A stretch of 64,000 nt of DNA from Microbacterium mangrovi (GCF_000802305.1 NZ_JTDK01000027.1:16209-80208); one strand, 5' to 3'; shown: positions 50,675 to 62,485, counted from the first letter of the stretch. Translations and numbers: made by a program. Notes: generated from the letters alone by a model not told the origin.

Positions 50675-51802
50675 TCAGGATGCCGAGGCATCCGAGCCAG
50701 GCTGACCGCCCTGGCCCTGCTTGCTCTGCTGCTTCTTGGCGCGCTGCTTGCTCATCGGCTGCTGGCGCTTCGGCTCGGAGGCCTTGAGGGCCTCGGCTGC
50801 CTCGTAGATGGCGCGCTGCTCGGCCTGGTACTTCTCCATCGGCACGATCTTGCCGTTGGCGTCGATGGCCTTCCCCTTGCGCGCGAGACGCTCCTCGCGC
50901 TCCTTGGCGGCCTGGGAACCGGGTGTCGGCAGGTTGCGGATGACGAGGAACTGCTGCACAGCGGTCCAGATGTTCGACGTGAACCAGTAGATGACCACAC
51001 CGAGCGGGAAGAAGATGCCCGAGTAGACGAAGGCGAGCGGCAGGATGTACAGCATCACGCGCTGCATCTTGTACGCCTGGCCCTCCTTGGCCTCCGGCGA
51101 CAGGTTCTTCGAGATGATCTGCAGCTGCGTGAAGTACTGCGACGCGATCATGAGCACGACGAGGGTGACCATGATGCCGACGGTGAGCTGCCAGCCCTCG
51201 GGCTGGGTCTTGATGGTGTCGACCAGCGACTCGTGCAGCGACGCGACGCCGAAGAGCTTCGCGTTGTAGAACTCCTGCGTGAGCTGCGGGTTCATCCAGA
51301 AGACGCCGCCCTTGCCCTCCTTCGCGTTGGTCGCGACGCTGGAGAGCACCGAGTACAGCGAGAAGAACACCGGCATCTGGATGAGGATCGGCAGACAGCC
51401 CGACACGGGCGAGGTGCCGTTCTTCTTGTACAGATCCATCGTCTCGCGGCTCATCGCCTCACGAGACAGCTGATCGCGCTTGCCCTTGTACTTGTCCTGG
51501 ATCTTCTTGAGCTGCGGCGCGATCTCCATCATCTTGCGCTGGCTCTTGATCTGCCGCACGAAGACGGGGATCAGGGCCGCGCGAACCACGACGACGAGGC
51601 CGACGATCGACAGCACCCAGGTGAGGCCGGATGCCGGATCCATGCCCAGGAACGCGAACAGCTGGTGCCACGCGACGAGCACGAGCTCGACGAGCCACTT
51701 CAGCGGCCACAGGATGGTCCCCAGCAGATCGAACCCGCCGCCGGAGGCGGCAGTCGCTGACGGGGAGGGGGTGCTCGCGGCGAGCATCACAAGACCCTGC
51801 AC
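50675..51802 (-). CDS. yidC: Membrane protein insertase YidC
   Basis: A 375-residue YidC/Oxa1-type insertase with a five-helix core: WLVELVLVAWHQLFAFLG, the cytoplasmic hairpin with MMEIAPQLKKIQDKYKGKRD, the PVSGCLPILIQMPVFFSLY segment and VVIYWFTSNIWTAVQQ. The long basic/Gln-rich C-terminal tail ends in KKQQSKQGQGG and probably contacts the ribosome. Start GTG 51802 (AAAGGA upstream), 3 bp from yidD. Confidence 0.96.
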   Translation of the reverse strand: MQGLVMLAASTPSPSATAASGGGFDLLGTILWPLKWLVELVLVAWHQLFAFLGMDPASGLTWVLSIVGLVVVVRAALIPVFVRQIKSQRKMMEIAPQLKKIQDKYKGKRDQLSREAMSRETMDLYKKNGTSPVSGCLPILIQMPVFFSLYSVLSSVATNAKEGKGGVFWMNPQLTQEFYNAKLFGVASLHESLVDTIKTQPEGWQLTVGIMVTLVVLMIASQYFTQLQIISKNLSPEAKEGQAYKMQRVMLYILPLAFVYSGIFFPLGVVIYWFTSNIWTAVQQFLVIRNLPTPGSQAAKEREERLARKGKAIDANGKIVPMEKYQAEQRAIYEAAEALKASEPKRQQPMSKQRAKKQQSKQGQGGQPGSDASAS

Positions 51803-51805
51803 GGA

Positions 51806-52162
51806 TCAGTCCTTTCCCTGCGGCACGACGAATCCGTGCCGCGTCAAGTCGTAACGGAAGCTGCGGTGCGGCTTCACGTCGTCAACGCCGCCGGCCGCCC
51901 AGGGGTGACACCGGGCGATGCGTGCGGCGGCCAGGGCCGAGCCCTTGACGGCTCCGTGCTGCTGGACTGCGCCCACCGCGTAGGCCGAGCAGCTCGGATA
52001 GTAGCGGCAGACGTCGCCGTACAGCGGTGAGATCACGGTGCGGTAGGCCTGCAGAAAGCCCAGAACCGCATTCCGTGGAAGCAGGGGGACACCCCGCCAC
52101 AGCATGTCGGCGTGCGGGTGCGCGGTGCCGGTGGATGCCGCCGGCAACACAGCCGCGCTCAC
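51806..52162 (-). CDS. yidD: Membrane protein insertion efficiency factor YidD
   Basis: A 118-residue protein with the full YidD signature: AYRTVISPLYGDVCRYYPSC, SAYAVGAVQQHGAVKG and RIARCHPWAAGG. It helps YidC-dependent membrane insertion. The start GTG 52162 overlaps the rnpA stop (GTGA). Confidence 0.95.
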   Translation of the reverse strand: MSAAVLPAASTGTAHPHADMLWRGVPLLPRNAVLGFLQAYRTVISPLYGDVCRYYPSCSAYAVGAVQQHGAVKGSALAAARIARCHPWAAGGVDDVKPHRSFRYDLTRHGFVVPQGKD

Positions 52163-52494
52163 GCGGCCCTCCGGCGAAGGCCTTTGACGACCTCCGCCTG
52201 CAGGTGGTCGAACTCAGCGCCGGCCGCGGAGGGCAGCGCACGGATCACGATGTCGGTGCCACGACGGACGTCCGGCAGCGCAGCGGCGCTGATCGCCTTC
52301 AGACGGCGACGGACGGTATTGCGTGTCACGGCGACTCCCACCTGCTTGCTCACGATGAACCCGAACCGGGGCGAGCGGTCTTCGTCGGTGCGCACCACGT
52401 ACATGACGGTGTGTGGCCCGACGCTTCGCGCGCCTCGACGGACGACGGCCTTGTAATCAGTGCCGCGTGTCAGCCGGTTGGGTCGTGCGAGCAC
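52159..52494 (-). CDS. rnpA: Ribonuclease P protein component
   Basis: A 111-residue basic protein of RNase P, which trims tRNA 5' ends with the RNA subunit. It starts LARPNRLTRGTDYKAVVRRG and has the RNR-type motif in VGVAVTRNTVRRRLKA. GTG 52494 is chosen because it gives the conserved N terminus 5 bp after rpmH. Confidence 0.95.
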   Translation of the reverse strand: MLARPNRLTRGTDYKAVVRRGARSVGPHTVMYVVRTDEDRSPRFGFIVSKQVGVAVTRNTVRRRLKAISAAALPDVRRGTDIVIRALPSAAGAEFDHLQAEVVKGLRRRAA

Positions 52495-52499
52495 TCGGA

Positions 52500-52637
52500 T
52501 CAGGCAGAGAGCTCGCTGCGCCCCTTGGCACGGCGAGCGGCGAGGATGCCACGGCCGGCGCGGGTGCGCATGCGGGCGCGGAAGCCGTGCTTCTTGGCGC
52601 GACGGCGGTTGTTCGGCTGGAAGGTGCGCTTGCTCAT
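52500..52637 (-). CDS. rpmH: 50S ribosomal protein bL34
   Basis: A 45-residue protein: MSKRTFQPNNRRRAKKHGFR, then ARMRTRAGRGILAARRAKGR and SELSA. This is the invariant bL34 sequence of actinobacteria. It is the first gene of the leftward operon rpmH-rnpA-yidD-yidC-khpB-rsmG. Confidence 0.98.
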   Translation of the reverse strand: MSKRTFQPNNRRRAKKHGFRARMRTRAGRGILAARRAKGRSELSA

Positions 52638-52724
52638 GAGGAAACTCCAGAACAGATCTCACCCGGTGGCGACCGGGGACGATTAGGGGGGACACATGCC
52701 GAGCAGGCATACGTCAACCGATCT

Positions 52725-52754
52725 AGAGTACGTCGAGCGGCCCCCGATTGACAA
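52725..52754 (-). promoter_or_regulatory. Candidate rpmH promoter
   Basis: On the minus strand TTGTCA (52754-52749), an 18-bp spacer and TACTCT (52730-52725), about 90 bp before the rpmH start. Good match to a housekeeping promoter. Confidence 0.6.
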
Positions 52755-52776
52755 ACCGGGAGCATCCCTCCGGGCA

Positions 52777-52785
52777 TTATCCACA
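52777..52785 (+). promoter_or_regulatory. DnaA box
   Basis: Perfect TTATCCACA in the rpmH-dnaA gap. Confidence 0.85.
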
Positions 52786-52835
52786 GTGCACGCTCAGGCG
52801 CACGCAGGGACACGCCCGCGATGTTCACACAGGGT

Positions 52836-52864
52836 TTGCCTCTGCTTCGGGCCTGGAATAGCGT
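52836..52864 (+). promoter_or_regulatory. Candidate dnaA promoter
   Basis: TTGCCT (52836-52841), 17-bp spacer, TAGCGT (52859-52864). Transcription would start near 52871, just before a DnaA box, consistent with autorepression. Confidence 0.5.
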
Positions 52865-52877
52865 GGCACGGGCGAAG

Positions 52878-52886
52878 TTATCCACA
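52878..52886 (+). promoter_or_regulatory. DnaA box in dnaA leader
   Basis: Perfect TTATCCACA 17 bp before the dnaA start, placed to let DnaA repress its own gene. Confidence 0.85.
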
Positions 52887-52903
52887 GGCTATCGGGGAGA
52901 GTC

Positions 52904-54328
52904 ATGACCGAGCATCAGGCGACCGAAGTCCCCGTATGGGCCAGTGCCATGGAACGGCTGCGTCACGACGACCGGATCACTCCGCAGCTGGAGGGATTCC
53001 TCAACCTCGCCGTGGCCCAGGGGGTCATGGGCGGCATCCTCTATCTCGACGTGCCGAACGAGCTCACCGCGAGCATGATCAACACCCGCGGGCGCGCGCC
53101 GATCCTCGAAGCGCTGTCGAGCCTGGGGGATGAGGTCACCTCGTTCCGGGTCGCCGTGAACCCCGAGGTGGTCGCCCGGCCCGCCGCCGAAGAGGTCGTG
53201 TCGCCGATCGCCGTGCAGACGGCGCCCACCGCGGTCCCGCCGCCGGCACCCGTCGCGGACCGGCCGATCGCCCATGAGCCGGCGGCGGCATCCAATCGCG
53301 ACCAGACGCGATTGAACCCGAAGTACACGTTCGACAACTTCGTCATCGGCCCGTCGAACCGGCTCGCGCACGCGGCGGCGTTCGCCGTGGCGGAAGCGCC
53401 GGCGAAGGCCTACAACCCGCTGTTCATCTACGGCGACTCCGGCCTCGGCAAGACGCACCTGCTCCACGCGATCGGCGACTACGCGCAGAGCCTGTATCCC
53501 GGCATCCGGGTGCGGTACGTCTCCAGCGAAGAGTTCACGAACGACTTCATCAACTCGATCCAGAACAACCGCGGTCCCGAGTTCCAGGCGCGGTACCGCG
53601 AGGTCGACATCCTGCTGATCGACGACATCCAGTTCCTGCAAGGACGCGCCGAGACGCAGGAGGCGTTCTTCCACACCTTCAACCAGCTGCACGACCACGA
53701 CAAGCAGGTGGTCATCACCAGCGACCTGCCGCCCAAGGCCCTCACCGGGTTCGAGGACCGCATGCGCAGCCGGTTCCAGTGGGGCCTCATCACCGACGTG
53801 CAGGCGCCCGACCTCGAGACCCGCATCGCGATCCTGCGCAAGAAGGCGCACAGCGAACGGCTGCAGGCGCCCGACGACGTCCTCGAGTACATCGCGTCGG
53901 TGGTCTCCTCCAACATCCGCGAGCTCGAGGGCGCCCTCATCCGCGTCTCCGCGTTCGCGAGCCTCAACCGGTCGAACCTCGACATCCCGCTCGCGCAGAC
54001 CGTGCTGCGCGACATCATCGATCAGAGCGACACGAACGTCATCTCGCCGACCGACATCATCCAGGCGACCGCCCAGTACTTCAAGCTCAGCGTGGACGAC
54101 CTGTACGGGTCCAACAGGTCCCAGGCCGTCGCCTCGGCGCGGCAGATCGCCATGTACCTGTGCCGGGAGCGCACGAGCCTGTCGCTCCCGAAGATCGGGC
54201 AGCTGTTCGGCGGCCGCGACCACACGACGGTCATGTACGCGTACAAGAAGATCAGCGAGCAGATGAAGGAACGTCGCTCACTGTTCAACCAGGTGACCGA
54301 GATCACCGCGCAGCTCGGCCGGCGCTGA
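52904..54328 (+). CDS. dnaA: Chromosomal replication initiator DnaA
   Basis: A 474-residue AAA+ initiator that opens oriC. Domain I is about 1-85; domain II is a Pro/Ala-rich linker (about 105-135). Domain III has Walker A GDSGLGKTHL (about 177-186), Walker B LLIDDIQFL and the arginine region RSRFQWGL. Domain IV has the DNA-binding signature FGGRDHTTVMYAYKKI. Start ATG 52904 follows GGGGAGAG. Confidence 0.98.
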   Translation: MTEHQATEVPVWASAMERLRHDDRITPQLEGFLNLAVAQGVMGGILYLDVPNELTASMINTRGRAPILEALSSLGDEVTSFRVAVNPEVVARPAAEEVVSPIAVQTAPTAVPPPAPVADRPIAHEPAAASNRDQTRLNPKYTFDNFVIGPSNRLAHAAAFAVAEAPAKAYNPLFIYGDSGLGKTHLLHAIGDYAQSLYPGIRVRYVSSEEFTNDFINSIQNNRGPEFQARYREVDILLIDDIQFLQGRAETQEAFFHTFNQLHDHDKQVVITSDLPPKALTGFEDRMRSRFQWGLITDVQAPDLETRIAILRKKAHSERLQAPDDVLEYIASVVSSNIRELEGALIRVSAFASLNRSNLDIPLAQTVLRDIIDQSDTNVISPTDIIQATAQYFKLSVDDLYGSNRSQAVASARQIAMYLCRERTSLSLPKIGQLFGGRDHTTVMYAYKKISEQMKERRSLFNQVTEITAQLGRR

Positions 54329-54341
54329 GACCGCGCGCCCG

Positions 54342-54382
54342 ACGGCGTCCGACCCCTGTGGAGGGGCTCGGACGCCGTTTTT
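54342..54382 (+). terminator. Rho-independent terminator of dnaA
   Basis: Stem ACGGCGTCCGA / TCGGACGCCGT, extended by CCCC/GGGG, followed by TTTTT (54378-54382). The clearest intrinsic terminator in the window. Confidence 0.88.
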
Positions 54383-54383
54383 C

Positions 54384-54771
54384 GTGCACTTCTGCACAGT
54401 GTGGATAACTTGTGGAAAACTCCGCGACGCGCCGTGATCTCTGTGCACAGGACGAGCTCGAGGTGTGGAAACGACGGGGTGGACGGGCATCCGCCCCCTC
54501 AGCGCCGTCCGCAGCCGATCCACAACTCACACGCGTGTAGTTCCCAAGCGGGAGTAGCTATCCACCGATTTATCCACAGTTTCCACACCAGTGATGAAGA
54601 TGACAAGAAATCCTCTCTTCGATCACATTCGATGACCTTGGGGAGAACGGCACGCGAACGCGCGTCGCCCGAACGACATCACTGGCGGCGGGCCTTCGGG
54701 GCACTAGCATGAGAGACCCAGCCCCGTGCCCACCGGCAAGGGGCCACTTGTCCACGACCAGGGGAGCGGAA
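54384..54771. other. oriC: Probable oriC (dnaA-dnaN spacer)
   Basis: A gene-free spacer of about 390 bp with DnaA-box words: TGTGGATAA (54400-54408), TGTGGAAAA (54411-54419), TGTGGAAAC (54464-54472), TTATCCACA (54570-54578), TTTCCACA just after it, and TTGTCCACG (54749-54757). A relatively AT-rich part at about 54540-54640 (GATGAAGATGACAAGAAATC) may be the unwinding element. The dnaA-dnaN spacer is the usual oriC place in actinobacteria. Confidence 0.85.
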
Positions 54772-55914
54772 GTGAAGTTCCACGTCAATCGCGATGTGTT
54801 CAGCGAGGCCGTCTCGTTCGTCGTGAAGCTGCTGCCGCAGCGCAACCCCCAGCCGATCCTGGCCGGTGTGCTGGTCGAGGCGACGGATGCCGGACTCACA
54901 CTCTCCGCGTTCGACTACGAGGCTTCCGCGAGGACGACCATCGAGGCGACGGTCGACGAGCCCGGCACGATCCTCGTGCACGGCAAGCTCCTCGCCGACA
55001 TCGCCAGCAAGCTTCCGAACCAGCCGATCGAGATCGCCGTCGACGAAGACGGCGGCATCCAGCTGCGCTGTGGGTCCGCACGCTTCACGCTCGCGTCCAT
55101 GCCGGTTCAGGAATATCCCGCGATCCCCGAGGTCTCCGGCGACACCGGGCTCGTCCCGGGCGACGACTTCGCCACGGCGATCGCACAGGTCGCGTTCGCG
55201 GCATCCCGCGACGACGTCACCCCGGTGCTCACCGGCGTGCAGCTCGAGGTCGCCGGCAACCAGCTCAGCCTCGTCGCCACCGACCGCTACCGCGTCGCGC
55301 TGCGGGACCTGCCCTGGGACGGCGGCACCGCCGCCTCGGACGACACCGCCACGGCGCTCGTGCCGGCGCGCACGCTCACCGAGGTCGGCAAGACGTTCTC
55401 GCACGGCGGCGAGATCTCCGTCTCGTTCTCGGGCTCGGGCGACCGCGAGATCATCGCCTTCACGTCGGGCAACAAGACCGTCACGTCACTGCTGATCAAG
55501 GGCAACTTCCCGCCCGTGCGCCGCCTGTTCCCTGAGGCGACCGACCACTACGCGGTGGTCTCGACCAGCGACCTCATCGAGGCCGTGCGCCGCGTGCAGA
55601 TCGTGCTCGACCGCTCCGCGCCGCTGCGCTTCACTTTCACGCCCGAGGGCGTGACGATGGAGGGCTCCGGCACCGAGCAGGCGCGCGCGTCCGAGACGGT
55701 GGATGCCACCCTCACCGGCGACGATGTGACCCTCGGTCTCAACCCGCAGTACCTCCTCGAGGCGCTCGGCGCGGTGCGCAGCGAGTTCACGCGCATCACG
55801 TTCACCTCGAGCGACAACGCGAACAAGCTCAGCCCGGTGCTCATCACCCCGCAGACCTCGGGCACCGTCGAGTCGTTCCGGTACCTGCTGCAGCCGAACC
55901 TCCTGCTGCGCTGA
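54772..55914 (+). CDS. dnaN: DNA polymerase III beta sliding clamp
   Basis: A 380-residue clamp with three repeats of the clamp fold. It starts MKFHVNRDVFSEAVSFVVK and has the conserved LVATDRYRVALRDLPW, FPPVRRLFPEA and the C-terminal SPVLITP with the hydrophobic-pocket region. It tethers the polymerase to DNA. Start GTG 54772 after AGGGGAGCGG. recF follows after 4 bp. Confidence 0.98.
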   Translation: MKFHVNRDVFSEAVSFVVKLLPQRNPQPILAGVLVEATDAGLTLSAFDYEASARTTIEATVDEPGTILVHGKLLADIASKLPNQPIEIAVDEDGGIQLRCGSARFTLASMPVQEYPAIPEVSGDTGLVPGDDFATAIAQVAFAASRDDVTPVLTGVQLEVAGNQLSLVATDRYRVALRDLPWDGGTAASDDTATALVPARTLTEVGKTFSHGGEISVSFSGSGDREIIAFTSGNKTVTSLLIKGNFPPVRRLFPEATDHYAVVSTSDLIEAVRRVQIVLDRSAPLRFTFTPEGVTMEGSGTEQARASETVDATLTGDDVTLGLNPQYLLEALGAVRSEFTRITFTSSDNANKLSPVLITPQTSGTVESFRYLLQPNLLLR

Positions 55915-55918
55915 ACCG

Positions 55919-57094
55919 GTGATCGTCGAGCACCTCAACCTCGTCGACTTCCGCAACTATCCGGTCGCCGACGTGGCCCTCGGTGCCGGACCGACCGTGT
56001 TCGTGGGCCGCAACGGGCAGGGCAAGACCAACCTCGCCGAGGCGATCGCGTACTTCGCGACGCTCGGGTCGCACCGGGTGTCGGCAGATGCGCCGCTCGT
56101 GCGCGAAGGCGCTGAGCACGCGATCGTGCGCGAACGGCTCGCCCACGGGACCCGGCACGTGCAGCTGGAGATCCAGATCAACCGGCAAGGCGCCAACCTG
56201 GCGCGGGTCAACGGCGCGAAGATCCGGTCGGCCGAGCTGCCGCGGTACGCCCAGGTGGTGCTGTTCGCGCCGGAAGACCTGCAGATCGTCCGCGGCGACC
56301 CGTCGGCCCGCCGCCGCTTCGCCGATTCGCTGCTGGTGCAGCGCTTCCCGCGGCTGGCCGGGGTCATGGCCGACTACGACCGCGTGCTCAAGCAGCGCAA
56401 CGCCCTGCTGAAGTCCGCGCGGGCTCGCGGCATCCGCGGCGACGCGCTGTCGACGCTCGACGTCTGGGACGACAAGCTCGTCGGCTTCGGCTCCGAGATC
56501 ATCGACGCGCGGCTGCGGCTGGCCGACGACCTCGCCGCACCCCTGGCATCCGCCTACGAATCCATCGCCGGCGCCGATCATGCCCCGCAGCTCGCCTGGG
56601 CCCTGTCGGTGCGCGGCGCCGACCCGGAGGAGGGCGCGGACGACAACGCGGATGCCGCGGCCTCCGACACCGCGGCCGCCTTCCGCGCGGCGCTCGGCGC
56701 GAAACGGAGCACGGAGCTCGAGCGCGGGATGACACTCACCGGGCCGCACCGCGACGACCTGCTGCTGCGGGTGCGCGGTCTTCCCGTGAAGGGGTACGCG
56801 TCGCACGGGGAGTCGTGGTCGGTGGCGCTCGCCCTGCGCCTGGCGTCGGCCGAACTGCTCCGGGCCGACTCGATGCTCGGTGATCCGGTGCTGATCCTCG
56901 ACGACGTGTTCGCCGAATTGGATGCCGATCGCCGTGGACGACTGGCGCGCCTGGTCGCAGACTATGAACAGGTGATCGTCACCGCCGCGGTGGAAGAGGA
57001 TGTCCCCGGACCGCTGCGCGCGCGGGTCGTCCGCGTGGAGGCGGGGACGATCTCGGACGAGCGGACCGAGCGGGAGGAGCCGGGCGATGTCTGA
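55919..57094 (+). CDS. recF: DNA replication and repair protein RecF
   Basis: A 391-residue SMC-like ATPase helping RecA load at gaps. It has Walker A GRNGQGKTNLAEAI, the ABC-type signature region (TLTGPHRDDLLL; GESWSVALALRLASAELLR) and Walker B DPVLILDDVFAELD. It overlaps dciA by 8 bp. An acidic, Ala-rich insertion near 235-255 (EEGADDNADAAASD) is probably surface exposed. Confidence 0.96.
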   Translation: MIVEHLNLVDFRNYPVADVALGAGPTVFVGRNGQGKTNLAEAIAYFATLGSHRVSADAPLVREGAEHAIVRERLAHGTRHVQLEIQINRQGANLARVNGAKIRSAELPRYAQVVLFAPEDLQIVRGDPSARRRFADSLLVQRFPRLAGVMADYDRVLKQRNALLKSARARGIRGDALSTLDVWDDKLVGFGSEIIDARLRLADDLAAPLASAYESIAGADHAPQLAWALSVRGADPEEGADDNADAAASDTAAAFRAALGAKRSTELERGMTLTGPHRDDLLLRVRGLPVKGYASHGESWSVALALRLASAELLRADSMLGDPVLILDDVFAELDADRRGRLARLVADYEQVIVTAAVEEDVPGPLRARVVRVEAGTISDERTEREEPGDV

Positions 57095-57572
57095 CGACGA
57101 GCTGCCCGAGACCCTCGCCACCTATCTGCGACTTCGCGGGCTCGAGCCGACGGCCCGCGGTCGCCGGCGCCGGCGCCGCCCCGCCGAGAACGACGAGAAC
57201 GCGCCGTTCACGCCCGGACGCGATCCCGCGGCGGTCGGCGACGTGCTGGCATCCTTCACCCGGCAGGCCGGCTGGGACCCGGATCTGGCCCGGGAGGACG
57301 TCGTCACGATGTGGGCGGAGGTGGTCGGCGAGGCGAACGCGGCACGCACGCGCCCGACCGGATTCCGCGACGGCGTCCTGCAGGTCAGCTGCGACTCGAC
57401 GGCGTGGGTGAGCCAGCTCAAACTCATGCGCCGGCACATCCTGACGACCATCGTCCAGCGGTTCCCCGAGGCGGGCATCGACAACATCACCTTTCAGGGG
57501 CCGGACGTCCCCAGCTGGAAACACGGCATGAGAGCCGTTCCAGGGCGCGGTCCGCGCGATACCTACGGCTGA
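57087..57572 (+). CDS. dciA: Helicase-loading protein DciA (DUF721)
   Basis: A 161-residue DUF721 protein. DciA is the ancestral bacterial replicative-helicase loader. An Arg-rich N-terminal segment (ARGRRRRRRPAEND) is followed by the KH-like DUF721 core (WAEVVGEANAARTRPTGFRD, LQVSCDSTAWVSQLKLMRR). Its place between recF and gyrB is typical of actinobacteria. It starts within the recF end at ATG 57087. Confidence 0.92.
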   Translation: MSDDELPETLATYLRLRGLEPTARGRRRRRRPAENDENAPFTPGRDPAAVGDVLASFTRQAGWDPDLAREDVVTMWAEVVGEANAARTRPTGFRDGVLQVSCDSTAWVSQLKLMRRHILTTIVQRFPEAGIDNITFQGPDVPSWKHGMRAVPGRGPRDTYG

Positions 57573-57649
57573 CGCGTGTGTTCCGGTATCCGGAGGCCTT
57601 TCATCGCGTCGTAGAGGCTCTGAAAGGCCGTTCTGGCACGGTTTTCAGG

Positions 57650-57655
57650 TAAGAT
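57650..57655 (+). promoter_or_regulatory. Candidate -10 of gyrB promoter
   Basis: TAAGAT in the 122-bp dciA-gyrB gap, 40 bp before the gyrB start. No clear -35 at correct spacing. Confidence 0.35.
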
Positions 57656-57694
57656 CGTAGGGAATCCGCCGATCGATCGGAGTGCTGGACGCCT

Positions 57695-59743
57695 ATGACC
57701 TCGCAGACCCCCGGAAGCGACCCCGAAACCCCGCGCGGTGAGGCGGTCGCAGCGCCCAAACCCCAGGGCGGTGACTACGGGGCCGATGCCATCCAGGTGC
57801 TCGAGGGCCTCGAAGCCGTGCGCAAGCGTCCCGGCATGTACATCGGCTCGACCGGTGAGCGCGGCCTGCACCACCTGGTGCAGGAGATCGTCGACAACTC
57901 GGTCGACGAGGCGCTGGCGGGCTTCTGCGACGACATCGAGGTGACGATCCTCCCCGACGGCGGCATCCGCTGCGTCGACAACGGCCGCGGCATCCCGGTG
58001 CAGCCGCACTCGTCCGACCCGTCCAAGTCCACCGTCGAGGTGGTGCTGACCGTGCTGCACGCGGGCGGCAAGTTCGGCGGCGGCGGATACGCCGTCTCGG
58101 GCGGTCTGCACGGCGTGGGCTCGTCGGTCGTGAACGCCCTCTCCACACGGCTCGATGTCGAGGTGCGCCGCGAGGGCTACGCGTGGCGCCAGTCGTTCCG
58201 CGACGGCGGCGTGCCGCAAGGACCCCTCGAGCGCGGCGAAGAGACCGGCGAGACCGGCACGATCATCACGTTCTGGCCGGATGCCACCATCTTCGACACC
58301 GTCGACTTCGACTACGACACGCTGCGTTCGCGCTTCCAGCAGACGGCGTTCCTCAACAAGGGCCTGCGCATCAGCCTCCTCGACGAGCGGCCCGAGGGCC
58401 TCGTCGTCGAAGACGGCGACGGCGAGAGCGTCGAGAAGCAGCGCGGCGCGACCTTCCTCTACGAGCGGGGCCTGGTCGACTACGTCGAGTACCTCAACAA
58501 GGTGCGAAAGACCGACGTCGTCAACGACGAGGTCATCGACTTCGAGTCCGAGGACACCGAGCGCAAGATCGCGCTCGAGGTGGCGATGCAGTGGACGACG
58601 AGCTACACCGAGAACGTCTTCACCTTCGCGAACAACATCAACACCCACGAGGGCGGCACGCACGAGGAGGGGTTCCGCGCAGCGCTGACCACCCTCGTCA
58701 ACCGCTACGCCCGTGCGAACAACATCCTCAAGGAGAAGGACGACAACCTCTCCGGCGATGACGTGCGCGAGGGACTGACCGCGGTGATCTCGGTGAAGCT
58801 GTCCGAGCCGCAGTTCGAGGGCCAGACCAAGACCAAGCTCGGCAACACCGAGGCCAAGGCCTTCGTGCAGCGGGTGGTCGGCGAGCAGCTCACCGACTGG
58901 TTCGACCGCAACCCGCAGGCCGCCAAGAGCATCATCCGCAAGTCGATCGACGCCGCCACCGCGCGCCTCGCCGCCCGCAAGGCCCGCGAGACCGCCCGGC
59001 GCAAGAGTGTGTTCGAGTCGGCATCCATGCCCGACAAGCTCAAGGACTGCACCAGCAAAGACCCCTCGATCAGCGAGATCTTCCTGGTGGAGGGCGACTC
59101 GGCCGGCGGCTCCGCCGTGCAGGGCCGCGACCCGCACACCCAGGCGATCCTGGCGCTGCGCGGCAAGATCCTCAACGTCGAGCGCGCGCGACTCGACCGC
59201 GCTCTCGGCAACAACGAGATCCAGGCGATGATCCAGGCCTTCGGCACGGGCATCGGCGAGGACTTCAACATGGAGAAGGCGCGGTACCACAAGATCGTGC
59301 TCATGGCGGATGCCGACGTCGACGGCCAGCACATCACGACGCTGCTGCTGACGCTGCTGTTCCGCTACATGCGCGGGCTGATCGAGGCCGGCTACGTGTA
59401 CCTCGCGATGCCGCCGCTGTACCGCCTCAAGTGGACCAATGCTCCGCACGACTACGTGTACAGCGACGCCGAGCGCGACGGTCTGCTGGCCGAGGGCCTG
59501 GCATCCGGCAAGCGGATCCCGAAGGACAACGGCATCCAGCGCTACAAGGGTCTCGGCGAGATGAACGCCAAAGAACTGTGGGAGACCACGATGGACCCGA
59601 CCACGCGAACCCTGCGGCAGGTGACGATCGACGACGCGGCCGCCGCCGACGAGATCTTCTCGATCCTGATGGGCGAAGACGTCGAGTCCCGTCGCAGCTT
59701 CATCCAGCGCAACGCCAAAGACGTCCGCTTCCTCGATATTTGA
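57695..59743 (+). CDS. gyrB: DNA gyrase subunit B
   Basis: A 682-residue GHKL ATPase subunit of gyrase. ATP site: VDNSVDEALAG, DNGRGIPV, GGLHGVGSSVVNALS. Toprim site: EIFLVEGDSAGGSA and MADADVDGQHI, with the C-terminal FIQRNAKDVRFLDI. Length and lack of the large enterobacterial insertion fit actinobacteria. Start ATG 57695. A REP-like pair separates it from gyrA. Confidence 0.98.
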   Translation: MTSQTPGSDPETPRGEAVAAPKPQGGDYGADAIQVLEGLEAVRKRPGMYIGSTGERGLHHLVQEIVDNSVDEALAGFCDDIEVTILPDGGIRCVDNGRGIPVQPHSSDPSKSTVEVVLTVLHAGGKFGGGGYAVSGGLHGVGSSVVNALSTRLDVEVRREGYAWRQSFRDGGVPQGPLERGEETGETGTIITFWPDATIFDTVDFDYDTLRSRFQQTAFLNKGLRISLLDERPEGLVVEDGDGESVEKQRGATFLYERGLVDYVEYLNKVRKTDVVNDEVIDFESEDTERKIALEVAMQWTTSYTENVFTFANNINTHEGGTHEEGFRAALTTLVNRYARANNILKEKDDNLSGDDVREGLTAVISVKLSEPQFEGQTKTKLGNTEAKAFVQRVVGEQLTDWFDRNPQAAKSIIRKSIDAATARLAARKARETARRKSVFESASMPDKLKDCTSKDPSISEIFLVEGDSAGGSAVQGRDPHTQAILALRGKILNVERARLDRALGNNEIQAMIQAFGTGIGEDFNMEKARYHKIVLMADADVDGQHITTLLLTLLFRYMRGLIEAGYVYLAMPPLYRLKWTNAPHDYVYSDAERDGLLAEGLASGKRIPKDNGIQRYKGLGEMNAKELWETTMDPTTRTLRQVTIDDAAAADEIFSILMGEDVESRRSFIQRNAKDVRFLDI

Positions 59744-59759
59744 ATACTGCTGGTCGCGT

Positions 59760-59841
59760 GCGTTTCGTCTCGCTTCGCTCGCTCAACGACCGGTACGCGC
59801 CTCGGCCGTTGAGCGAGGCGCGAAGCGCCGAGACGAAACGC
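59760..59841. repeat. REP-like type 2 inverted pair between gyrB and gyrA
   Basis: Opposed type 2 copies at 59760-59787 and 59808-59841, 20 bp apart, in the 120-bp gyrB-gyrA gap. The second copy has a GGCGC insertion. The pair can form a strong hairpin in the mRNA. Confidence 0.88.
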
Positions 59842-59863
59842 ACACAGTACGAGAGATTGACAC

Positions 59864-62481
<2,618 letters not shown>

Positions 62482-62485
<4 letters not shown>

